The notes beneath the pieces were generated by a model, which was not told the DNA's origin, ran no database searches, and saw only the letters and a list, made by a program, of their open reading frames with translations. Positions 1-13,300 of a stretch of 64,000 bases of DNA are shown piece after piece. This DNA comes from Onchocerca lupi (lineage: Eukaryota > Nematoda > Chromadorea > Rhabditida > Onchocercidae), in contig JAOVVO010000361.1 of assembly GCA_028564675.1 (NCBI GenBank), forward strand, positions 16,864-80,863, in the 5' to 3' direction. The translations under genes and the position numbers were made by a program. Positions within the stretch are counted from its first letter, which is position 1; every line of letters starts with the position of its first letter.

Positions 1-361
1 TGAAAAAAGGTAGCTATTCAGAAGGAAAAAATTGTCTCGAAATTTGAAGGGAAAATGAAATTTTTGAAAAAAAAAAAAAAAACAAAAAATCAAAGCAAGA
101 AAATCCCGTCATAAAAACAACGTGTTAGCAAAAATTATAAGCAGCAAAATTTTAAGAAAAAAACTGCTGGATTAATGACATAATAGCAACAGTTATAAAA
201 CTAAAGTAACATAAATTTACTAAATGATTAATATTTTTATCACGAAATCAATAAAGACAATATTCATTAAAAATAAGCAAATCAGTGTTCATCTAAAGAA
301 CACTGAGAGAAAAAAAACTTATATATCATTTTTTTTGTTTATAACAAATATTTCACGACTT

Positions 362-1358
362 TTAGTATTTCGAAACTCCTTTCGTTGATTTGGTTGTGGT
401 TATTTCAGTTCGATAGCATTCAATACCACCTCCGATAGTTGGTTCAAAATTATGTGATCGTTTCACTGATGTTTTCTTATCATACACTTCATCTTCAGCC
501 GTTAAATTGCTAACAACTGATTCCAAATCACGATCCTGAAAATGAAATTATATAATATGTTTGTTCTTATCTATCAGTTTCAGCAAAAAAATCTTGCTGA
601 AATTGCGGAGCTATTTCATTCGCTCATGTAAACGAATATTTGTCGTTTTGCTTGTTCGTTTCTTCCAAATATCCTTTTAAATTCAATCGCAAAATAGTTT
701 CATCACTAACCGTACTAAATTCGCCATTTCTACCTGCTGCTGTGTTCCAGTCGTGTCGCGTGTTACCGATGCTAAATTCAGCTATGCTTTCACCTCTTTC
801 CTGTTCATCCTTATCTAACAATGAACTGGAATTATGAGTCCCGACCTAAAATCCCAAAAAATAAAAATAAATTAACGATGCAGTGAGTATTTGGCAGTAC
901 TGTATCTAATGGTACCATAAACATAATTCTTGTATCTGATGGTACTGTATCTAGTGATGCAGTGAACATAGTTCCTTGTATACACGATGTTCTAATCTAT
1001 ATTTAAATTGCGTAAAAGTTGTCGACCTGGAATGACGAGTGCGATTCAGTTGTAACTTCAATTGGTGGATATACATGAAATTCAGCGGTGGTACCATGAA
1101 CATCAGCAGTAGTCAATGTCTTCTTGGTTTCCTTTCTTGTAACGTCAGTAATCACATGCCTTTTGACTTCCTCACGTATGGTATATTCGCTTGATGACTG
1201 TGACGTAGAATCATATGCATCATTATCACGATCAAGATGCACTCGTGGAATGCGCATACCATCATCGAGATAGTCATGAAGCCTCGACACTGCTAAGGAT
1301 TGATGCTGATGATTATCCATCATACCATTCCCAGACTTTAACTTCGCACGTGGAATAC
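362..1358 (-). CDS. mua-3: mua-3 exons 54-56: cytoplasmic tail
   Basis: Exon 54 (1027-1358) encodes a hydrophilic Ser/Thr-rich segment starting IPRAKLKSGNG and containing TVRKET-like and STSQSSSEY runs. Exon 55 (711-845) and exon 56 (362-535) complete the tail, which ends KSTKGVSKY and a TAA at 364-362. In C. elegans the MUA-3 tail connects to intermediate filaments; no recognised domain is visible here. A 28-nt poly-T (minus strand) forms the polypyrimidine tract of exon 54. No AATAAA signal is visible on the minus strand between 361 and 1, so the 3' UTR may run out of the window or use a variant signal. Confidence 0.78.
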
Positions 1359-4300
1359 CTAAAAAAAAAAAAAAAAAAAAAAAAAAAACAGAAGAAATAC
1401 AGCACGCTATTATATATTTATACAACAAAAAAAAGAAACATTAGAGCTTATAAATATAAAAAGATAAGTGCCATTGAAAAATTCTTCTTTCAATTAATTT
1501 CATTTTTGAAAATAGAATAACATCCACTCTTTCATATTTTCTCATTTTTGTATGCGAACAATCTGTTAATAGACAATATACATCTTCAAATTCAGAAACT
1601 GACCAATTTCAGGATAATATTCATGACCTGCAGCACTCACTGCTGAAAAGTCGGCACCGCTTTCACTTGATGTTGATGCTTCTAGGGTAGACCAAGGCCA
1701 AGCGCCTTTGCGATACGTAAATGGTTCACGGTATAATAAATTCTGACGTTTGAAACAAATACATTTCGTGCAGAAATACAATAAACAGCTGAAAAAGAAA
1801 AGTATGTAATTTAGAAATTCTGTCCTCAAATTTCATTTCTGTCTCACCTGAACTTTAAATTGAAAATCCAAAAAGATACCAAAGTGTGAGCAGAAGAAAA
1901 AGGATTGCAAGGATGACAAGCAATATCATTGAAGCTTTCGACGGTGCCACATCACAGAATTCACCGGACCAACCATCACTGCATACACAGGTAATATTAT
2001 TAGTCAAGGCATTATGGACACAATCACCGTGTGAATTGCATAGATCGCAAAGTAGCGCGCCGCAAACTCGTCCTGGTTCTTCCGGATTTCCATCAACATA
2101 ACCTTCCGGACAGTGACATTCATAACCTATCGTTTTGTCAACACACTCCGCAACACCTATGCATGAAGTTTTTAAAGACTGAAAACTATTAAAAAAACTA
2201 TGTAAAATTCCGCAATATAAAGATCAAAAAACTTATAATTCTAAGGCATTCCAAACATTCAAATAAAAAAAAAGTAGTATTATATTCTAAAACAAATATC
2301 ATAATAAATTTTATAGCTTCAAATATTATAAAGATAAGTTATCCGTTATGTTTGCTTTAAATGTATACTGTGTCCTTCTGCACAATGTGATTCCAGTATT
2401 ACGTTTCGATAGATTTTCAAGTACGTGATGTTCATTAATAAACTAGAATTAATAGCAAAATGTAATATCAAAACTACAATCAACCTGAACAATTGGTAAT
2501 TCCTAGTGCGCATTCATCGATATCACGCATTTTTAGACATAAAGTATCCTGATCAAAGAGTTGCGTCCTTTTCTCACTTTTCCTGATATCTACATAGCCT
2601 GGGTCACAATCACATATTGCTTGATGCTCTTGATTCATACATGTCGTATTTTTCGGACAGAAATTGACATCTGAGCAGTAATCCAGAACACAAACACTTC
2701 CGGCAATGGCATCTTTGGGTGATACATCGATAAACGATGGCAAGCACTCGCATTTGTAGAGATGTTCCTTGAAATTGATATATTTCATCAGGTGTGTCCA
2801 ATGATGATATTATTAATCAAAAAGTTGAAATCCTTCCGCAAAATTTCATTTTGGGCAATTTGAAGTAAACTGTTATTATCTGATTTTACTTAATCACTAA
2901 ATTTTGTTTGAACTTTTTCCAAAAACAATTGAAACTATTCAATAATCGAAATGAGAAGTATTATTATGCTTAGCTAACCTGATCAATACAACGGGCATTC
3001 TCAGAGCATTCATTATCCTCCTTTCGTTCACATTCATTATAACCAGTATTGGGTAAGCATCGTCTTCCAGGATCCGATGGATTCAGATCGCGATATCCTT
3101 GTCCACATTCACAGCGATACGCATTCGGTCCCAGATCGATGCAGATACCTTTCGGATGACAATTATTCTATAAAAATAATCATAAAAATTTGCATCTGTG
3201 TTATTGTTCATTTCATAATCATTTCGTTCTTAATTTCTAAATTTCACTAATGCTTGAATTAATAAATCAATAAATATTATTTGCACACTCTTTCTTTCAA
3301 AATCAGGACATTTTTCAAATTTTACCTTCCAACATGCTTTAAATGGGTCTGGTTGATAGCTATTGATATACAAGCCGCTTTTACCGATCTGATAATTGTT
3401 CCGATCGCTAATGTACTGGATAAGCATGTAGTAGACATCTGATGGTATCCGTACTGATCCTTTCCGGAAATAAACAGTCGAATTGAATAGAATTCCTCGA
3501 TTCCATGTTGCATTAATGCTCATTGGATCCATGATTTCATTAACCTAAATGATGCAAATCTTAATAAAGTAAGAAATTTTTATTATTTTGGAAAGATATT
3601 CAGGAAAGAAAGGAATCAAGAAATTTCTAAAAATTTCAAAGATAACTCACCTCAGTGGTAACAAAAGAGCTAGCTAATGCAGTATTTGGGTAACACTGTC
3701 CGATGCCACTTTCAAATCGTCGGACAAGTTCCTTGGTGATCATATGTCGTGGATTTGCCAAGATATCGGTGTATGCCAATTTCTCCTCATCTTTACGCAT
3801 TACCCATAATACAATATTCCACGCTTCCACCGGTCTACAGACATCAGTTAGCGATGAACGCTTCTCACCGTGCGTACAACCGCATAGCGATCCTGCGATA
3901 CATACCTGTAAAATAGACAGGATGATGGATGTTTCAATAATTTTAAAATAGAAATAAGCAGAAGACAGGACATACATGATTAAACGCTGAGCGATTAAAA
4001 ACTGACTAATAACATTAAATGCTATTAATTAAAATCTCAAAAGATGAAAAATTGAAATGTCTATTCAAATTTGATTTTTATAAAATTAAAGGGAAAACAT
4101 TATGAAGAATTAACCTCTCCAAGTTCATTGTTACAGATAGTAACACCACATGCTTCACCACGTGGTGATTTCGGTCGACATGGATTCAACTGGTCATAAT
4201 CAGGTGCTACCTGAAGTGGTCCACCGCCAATGGCACCATTAGTTCGTTGAATTGATTTTGCTAATTGATCCCATAATTTGCAAACATCAATTGGTGCACC

Positions 4301-7300
4301 AGTTGGAAGAAGTGCTACGGAGAAGTTAAACAATAAACCATCCGGCCATGAGCTAAAAAAATGATAAAAATGATATTAAATTAATCAGTTTGCTTATGCA
4401 ATACATTCAAAAAACTATTAATCTAAAAATATATGCTGAGAAAAAATTGATTTAAAAAAAAAAGTCATTAGTTTTCATTTCTTAACATTGTTTTCCTTTG
4501 AATTCGATTGTTTACCTTCAAATTTGAGATGCAAGATATCTAACCAGTACTTGAAAATAAAAGCAGTGAAAAAAGATAATCGACGTACCTATTAATGGTT
4601 TTCGGATGGGTAATATAATTGACATCCGTGGTAACATAACGTGTTCCATAAGTGGTGCTACTCATCGCACGGCCAATATCTTTCTCAAACAAATGTGTTA
4701 TCTCAACATACGGTGCACTATCGCTATTGCCATATTCCGAACTATATGCCAACATTTTAGCATCTTTATTGAGGACTCGAAGCAAAAATGGTACGTAATC
4801 GACAGCTTCGCAACGGTCATTTGGTGTCGCACGAGTTTCACCTGGACGACACATACATTTCACACCGCCAACACATACTTCATTACGTTTTATTGCGCAG
4901 TAATTATTTCGACCACACAGTATTCCATCAATACGTGGCGCATCTTGAGGTATGACCGTCGTGATTTTCTCTTTTTGGAATTCTGCAAAACCATAAATTC
5001 AATTGCGAAGCAATCATTTGCATTCAGTACGACAAAGCAGCTAAAGTAAAGGATTCGAAAATCAATCAATAAACGTATTATAAAATGTTATACACTTCTT
5101 AAATAAATCTTAATATTTCTACAACATAAATATATATTCTTTTTTGTTTTCTTCTTTTTCATGTTGCAACGCATTTTTATTACAACAAAATATTGTCATC
5201 GTTAAAAGACCAAAAATTCAAATTCGAAAATCAAATTACCAATGCAAACTCTGCCCGGTTCCTGCGTATTCGGTGAATTATCATAATATCCCGTTTTACA
5301 ACGGCAAGTGTATCCATCATCTAAATCTTCGCAAATTGCAAATTTCTTGTCGCATGTATTGTCAGATGAGATCGAACATTCATTAAAACGGCATATTCGT
5401 CCAGGTTGCCCTGGTGGTGATTCATCGCGATATGGTTCCTTACAACGACATTCGTAACCACCTTCTAGATCGATACATTCCGCATGACGATCACAATCAT
5501 TCAGATTTGCTGATTCACACTCATTGATAACTGCAAGTTTATTGTCGCTAATATACGTTATTATTGGTTCTATCATCATTATGCTATTATCAATACTTGT
5601 CATCTTTGTCTCATTATCGCCATGTAAATATGTAATTAATTCTCAATTTGGAAATTAAAGGCACAAAAGAAGGAAAAATTATGCATTACTAATGTTTTTA
5701 ATTTGGAATCTCATACTATTTTAATTAACCAATCAGGGAATTGCAAAATTCATTGATATACTATCTCCAGTTAGATATTTCGGACTAGGCTTACTTACAG
5801 GAACTTTTTCTTCAAGTTGTTAAGTATCACTGAATTAAAAACTGTTAAATAACGAGAAAGCTATTTATGAAAGATATAAGAAAATGCAAATAATTGATAA
5901 ATTACGATTACTAATACTAATAGCTATTTTTTGCACATTTAAGATTTTGGAATCTCATCGCAGTGATTTTTTATTCAAAATAAGATTTAGAGATCAGTAA
6001 AGTCTTTTTCTACTACAATATTGTCATCTTTGTTCTAAACTATCAGTGAATTAATAAAACTCTATTACGTATAGTTTGTTAATTGCATTAAATAGCAAGC
6101 ATTTGGCTATGATTAACAATAATTAAAAGAGCTTCTTTGCATTCGTTAAGCAAAATATATCCGGTAATTTTCTCCCTTTTTTTTCGTCATAAATTTTATT
6201 TAAAATAAAATTTGAGGGTTTTAACAATTCGGATAGTTATCCATTTAATTTCATAAGCAATTAATACAAGTCATATTTTGCGATTAAACTTGCTTTTCCC
6301 AAAATATTCAAATTTTTGAAGTAAAATTCGTTCGATAACTTACTGTAAATACACATGGTACCAGGGTATTTTGGATTGCCATCATGATATCCATCACGAC
6401 AACGACATTCGTATCCTTCCTGTTTATCAATGCAATCTGCGAAACGTGAGCAATTATTTAGGGATGGATTTCGACATTCGTTTATTTGTTGGAAGCATTT
6501 ACGTCCAGGTCTATTCGGATTTGGTGATCGATCATCGGAATTTAGCGGACAACGACATGTGTAACCATCTGGCAAATCTTGACAAACTGCCATCGGATCG
6601 CAATCATTCAGTGAACGATCCAAACATTCGTTTATCTGAAATTTAAATAAAAATTTTATATATGAATCAAATGAGATAGAATCTTATAAATGTTACTTTT
6701 AGCTTAAAATAGCATTCTCTGAAACTGCGTTGAAAATAGATAGCTTATGTTGCAAATAAACTTGATAATAGTTTGAACTTGTTAATATGAGCTAAAGAAA
6801 AAATGAGCAAACTTGTTCAATGCAAATTCGTCCAGGTCGGTTAGTTTTATCTGGTGATTGATCTATATAACCATCCCGACAACGACATGTATACTTATTC
6901 TCATTTTGGGTTTCGCTACAAATAGCAGCCGGATGACAGTCATTCTGATTTGCATCCAAACAAATCGGTTCGGTAAGAATGCAAATACGGCCTGGCTTAT
7001 TTCGAGTATCCGGTGAACGATCCACATAACCTTGTAAGCATTCACAAGTGTAAGTTTGGTTTCCTGTTGCACGACATGTTCCGGCTGGATGACAGTCATT
7101 AAGAAGTGGATCTTGGCATGGATGTTCTGAAATTTATTAATTTCAATTTTCAGAACAAAAAAGTGTATTAAATGTTTGAATTAATAATAGTTCTTTGATT
7201 TCATTATTAAATAATTTTACAGTTGATCAGAAAGTCAATTTTTAAAAATAACATCAATTTTTTTTCTCGATAGAAGAACAAGATAATTGTTTCATAACAA

Positions 7301-10300
7301 TCATGCGGAATTCCAAATATGAAAGATTTAATTGAATATTGCAAACTTGGTGGTGGTGGAGTTGGTACAGGTGGTTCACAAACATATCCTCTTTGGGCTG
7401 TGTCAGATGAACGATCAACATATCCATGTACACATTCGCAACGATATCCTTTTGGTTCATCGTAACAAACAGCATTACGTGAACAATTATTCAAACGTGG
7501 ATTTCGACATGGGCTGTCTGAATATTTGTATCAAATATCAATTTTCATTAAAAACAAAAAAAAACTTCACATTACAGTAAGTATTTTTATGTTAATCAAT
7601 CGAATATTGATTTAAGAAGAAGACTGGGAGATAATTTCAATGATATTTAAAAAGCAGATAAAAATGTGTCTATAAGTAATCAAGTACAAAAAAAAAAGGA
7701 AGAAAAGATATGTCTTACTTCTAACACAAATTCGTCCCTTTTTTCCGGATGGTGATTGATCCAGATAACCCTGTATACAGGTACATTCATACTTATTACC
7801 TCCTAGAGGTTCACATACAGCTGCCGAACTGCATTCATGATTTGGTGGGCAAACTTCTGAAATTTTCGCGTTAATTAGTAATATTAAATGAAAATTTTGA
7901 AATTTTAATTCATTAGGAAAGTCCGAAATATACTATGGATTTCAGAAGTATAACAATTATTTCGGATAAAATATTTTACCTGGCGTACCGCATACTCGCC
8001 CCGGCTGTGTAATTAAATTAGGTGATCGATCAATAAATCCATCTTTACATTCACAAGTATAACCTTCTTCCAAATCACGACATTCTGCTTGAGCACTACA
8101 CGTATGCCTTCCAGTTGCACATTCATCCACGAGCTTTAGAATATTAAAATTTATTTGATAATTAGTTAAATATTTGGAATAACTTGATAATGAAAACGGA
8201 ATTATTATTTCATGAAAAATCAAATGGAATTTATGCGTTCATCTTAAAACTTTCGCAGCATTGATCTTGTTTTTAATCCAATTTTAAGAAAACTTGAATT
8301 TTCGTAAGAAAGTTTCATCTGAAATCTTTTAGTTTTTTTTTTTTTTCAAAAAATTTATTTTATTCTCTTCATACTACTGATTACTATGATTTTCGAAGTG
8401 GAAGATTATTTCATTTTGTTCGATTGAAATTTAAAAATGGTTTCTGAACTGGAATTTAAATTTTCAAAATCAATTTATTAAATATATATATATATATTTA
8501 ATAAATTGATTATATATAGTATATATTATATATATATATCAACACCATCACTATACCTACTTCTACACAGACACGACCCGGTCGATTGAGACGATTTGGT
8601 GATCGATCCGTAAATCCAGGCGCACATTCACACGTAAATGATTGTTCGTTATCACGGCAAATTGCATTCGGATCACAATCGTGCTTACCGGTCAAACATT
8701 CGTTTTCAACTTGAAATTTGAAAAAATTTGATTTTAATCTAGAAAATAAACATTCATTATTAAATAAATATTTTTTTGCTAAAATTAAAGAGGCAATTAA
8801 AGTCAATAAAATGTAGACAGGAAGTAAATTTTATAATATTATCACATTTTGCTCTTCACACCTTATCATTTTTACATTCTCACCAAAATTGTAATTTTAT
8901 TATTAAAATATAACTTTTAAAATCGCGACTTACAAATAAGACATACACGACCCGGAAATGCTGGATTTGGAGAGATATCCTTAGAATCTGGTGGACATTC
9001 GCAGTGATAAGAATCAGTGGTATCAGTGCATTTTGCCGTCTTGTCACAATCGTTTAATTTAGTATCAGAGCATCTGTAAAAAAATGGATTAATGCTTATT
9101 ATGATTAATAGCAATAATATATTACAAGATATATTAAAAGACTATTGACGAATTTAATTTAAAGTATGGAATATTATGAAATTTTTGATCAAAATTCAGA
9201 TTCAGAATGTAAATGAATTCATAATTACATTACATCTATTTTTCCAATAAGGTATTACATTCAAAATTACTTTAAATTTCAAAATTTGCAAGACATACTC
9301 ATTGATAAGTGCACGACACGCACGACCACGGAATGTTGGTGACGGAGATACATCCAAAAAGCCATGTTTACATTCGCAACGATAGCCATCTTCTTCATCA
9401 ATACAATTTGCATTCTTATCACAGCTAAAAAAAATCAAGTAAATTTTGCTATTTAGAGATACGAAAAACTTGTAATTATATTAGAAATAGAAAACTTGAG
9501 ATGTTTCATCAAATATATTATTTAGTAATGATTAGCATACCTATTAAGTTTTGTATCTGCACATTCATTGGTCATTTTCTTGCATAATCTCCCGGGACGC
9601 TCTGGCTTTCGGTCCATATAACCTTGATTGCATTTACATTCATAACCATCTTCTTTATCGATGCATACCGCATTCTGATGGCAATCATTTAGATGTGGCA
9701 ATTTGCATTCATCAATATCTGCAATAGAGCGAAATTGACAAAGGGGTAATATTTTATTACCGTACTTTATTTGAAAGTTCTAAAAATATTTCTTCTTCTT
9801 GCATCTCTCATAAATCATATCTATTCGTCTGATGATGAATTAGCTAAAGAAAAAAAAAAAAAAAAAAAAAAAAGAACAATACAAATCAATCTTTCACTCA
9901 TCCTATTCGGATAAACTTGTCGAAGTGTGACAGAAACCTCGGTAGTGTGAGGAAATTTCAAGTAAATTAAAAATACGAATAATATATACATAATTGGCTA
10001 AATTAAAAATGATAAAAAATTATTAATGTTAACTTCTGATTCAACAATGGAAAAATTATAAGGAACTGAAAATTTAAAATTAACAAGCCCTAAATATACA
10101 CGATTGTTGCAATCTTATAAATGCTTGAAACAAAAATATGTTAAAAATGCCTAAATAAATACGCAAACAAGTAAATATATACGTGACTGGCAGACACGTC
10201 CTGGCTTATTTTTAGGCGATATGTCCATGAAGCCTTGTTTGCAACGACATGTGTATGAAGTCGGTTCATCGATACAGTCCGCATTTGGGTGGCAGTCATT

Positions 10301-13300
10301 CAGTTGAGGGAATTCACATTCGTTTATCACCACGCAAGATTTCGTTGCTTTATCTCGACCGTAGTTTATTGGACATGCGCACTTCGGTTGACCATTGATC
10401 AAACGGCAAACCTTTATCAAATTTGAAATAAATTCATCTACTGCTATTATTATTACTATTTGTCACTACCGTAATGATGGCTACTGTCGTGACGATGGCT
10501 ATCGATTATGCGTTCTGGCATTAAAGATTTAGCAAATATAATTCATATTAAGTGATTGTCATAAAATAATGGACGAAACATTTAAAGTTCTGTTATCTTA
10601 AATTGATAAGAGAAAAGGTTGTTGCCACAGATTTTAGTGATAAAAATCGAGCAAGAAATACGGATCTGAAATTGAGAATCTGAACGGACTTACTTCATTG
10701 AGTTCCTGTTTACAGGATGATGCACTCGCATCGATACGACATTCTGCCGGTGGTGGGGTCGGTCTCGGAGTGCATAATCGTCCGGGCAAAGCAACCCGAT
10801 TCGGACTTTGGTCGATGAATTCCGGCTTGCAATGGCATGCATAACCTTGAGGTAAATCTTGACATACGGCATTCTCATGGCAGTCGTGTTTCCCAAGACG
10901 ACATTCATCAATTAACGCCGGTCGACATAATCGTCCCGGACGGTTGGCGGGATCCGGTGATTCATCCACAAAGTCATCGCGACATTTGCATAAAAATGAT
11001 TCCGCTGTGTCTATACAGTCTGCATTCGGTGAGCAATCATGATGACCTTCTTTACATTCATTGATTCCTGAAAAGCTCATCTGATTGTGTTTCAACTTCT
11101 TAATCAATAATTAATTTCAAACAGTATAAGAGTAAAGCTGGAAATAATTCTTCTTCTTTGCAATTTACTTAGCAAACAACGTCTTCCTGGCTTTCGAGCA
11201 ATGTCTGGTGATACGTCAATGTAACCAGCTGGACAAGCACATTCATAGGAATCCTCTGTATCAGTACATATTGCTTCAAGAGAGCAGTCATTCTGTCCCG
11301 TTTGGCATTCATCAATAACTGAAACATTTCTCGAAAATGATAACACTAACAGAACTTCAATTGCAAAAATTTATGAAATTTAAATATATCGAAATTCTGT
11401 TGCATATTTCATGGTCAGACTTATTATTTTTTCTAACTTCCTAATTCTTTTAATGGAAAAAAGAAAAACTGACGTCGTTTGCATTTTCGGCCTGGACGAT
11501 TCTGACGATCGAACGACACATCCAAATAGTTGATTGCGCAACGACACGTGTAAGAATCCGGAGTGTCCTCACAGATTCCACCATCTCGGGCACAATCGTC
11601 AATTTTCTTGGCACATTCATTTTCTACTATAAGTTTATACACTATAAAATTATTTATGACTTACTTTTAAGAGTCCAACTGAAACGAATGAGTGGAAAAA
11701 TAATTTTAAAATATAAAAATAAAACTGAATTTACATGGTTTACAAAGTCGTCCAGGTTTGGAAGTAATATTCGGTGAAATATCCAGGAAACCTTGCCGAC
11801 AACGACATAAGTAGCCTTCATCAGTATCGGTGCAGATAGCACGATCCGGTGAATCACAATCATTCAACGTTGGATCATCACATTCCGGAATTACTAAAAT
11901 GGAGATCTTTATTTCAAACTGTGCAAAAAGAATTAAAATTTTCAAAAACCCTCAAATTCTTTCGGAAAAGGAAGAAAAAATATGATAACTAACATACAAG
12001 GAATGCACACTCTTCCTGGTCGATTTGGATCCGGACTTTTATCACGATAACCTGATGGACAAGCGCAAACATAATCGTTGTTAGCATGCTCAATGCATCG
12101 CGCATTCCGGTCGCAATCATTGTTACCTTGTATGCAGCGATCGTTACGCTTTTCTGAAACGTAAATCTATTCAAAATACTTGGAAGCATTTTGGAAAGAT
12201 AATTTCAACTACCCATCGGCCAGTCTGTCCGTGTATTTCATCACTGTGGACCAAAGTGACCGTAAAAATTAATGTCCTTGACATTATCTAAACTTTTCTA
12301 AATATTTTTTTTATATGTAATATTTCGGGAAATAACCTTTCTGGCAATTTCGACCTGGATTACGAAGTTCATCCAAGTCCCTATAGCCTGTCTTGCAGAT
12401 GCATTTATAAGAATCAGCTGTATCAATACAGATTGCATTCTTATGGCAAGTATTGAGGGAAGGATTCTCACATTCATTCACAATTTCCTTGCAAACAATG
12501 CCACCGAAGCTTCAAAAGTATTTATTAGTACAAGCAACAATTTGTTGTCAAAATGATACTGAAATAAATCAATTTTGCTATATTTAAACATAAATATCTT
12601 TCTGTTGCTGTAATGATCTTTTCCACATCAGTGAATAATCGAAAGAAAATTTCACTTTTCAATGAAGCTAATTGTATCATACATACCTCTGAGGATTTGG
12701 CGAGAAATCGATGAATCCTGGCTTGCAACGACAGATGTATCCTTGTACCGTATCCGTACAAATAGCATTCGGTGAGCACTTATGCGTACCATCTTTGCAT
12801 TCGTTTTTTTCAGCGACACAAATGCGTCCTGGTCTACTGACCACGTCGACACTTTGATCCAAATAACCGTTCCGGCAAACACATAAGTATCCATCATCCG
12901 TATCAATGCAACGGGCATTTTTGTCGCAATCATTGTCACCCGAAGCACATTCATTTTTCACTATAATTATCTCGTAAGAATAATCTATTATTTGCGCAAA
13001 AATGCTAAATTATGGGTATTTTAATCTTTTGACCTGTTCGTTCTACAGATAAGGTCCGATTTTACCCAAAAAAAAATACTTGCTGATAATTTTTGTTTTT
13101 CAGGATAAAGCTGATAACGCTAACCTGAATTTTTCAGAATTTCAACAAATATTAGAATTCCATAATTTTTCAGAATTTCAGCATCTACTTATATGTAAAT
13201 AAATGCATAATGTATAAAATATATTTGAAATATGCATTTACTTCTAACTTAATTTTTCAATTTCGAGTATCCAATTATATTAGCTTACAGCAAATTCCTG

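Noticed and set aside
1886..2101. Plus-strand open frame of 71 codons
   Set aside because: It is the antisense shadow of the juxtamembrane EGF and transmembrane exon of mua-3.
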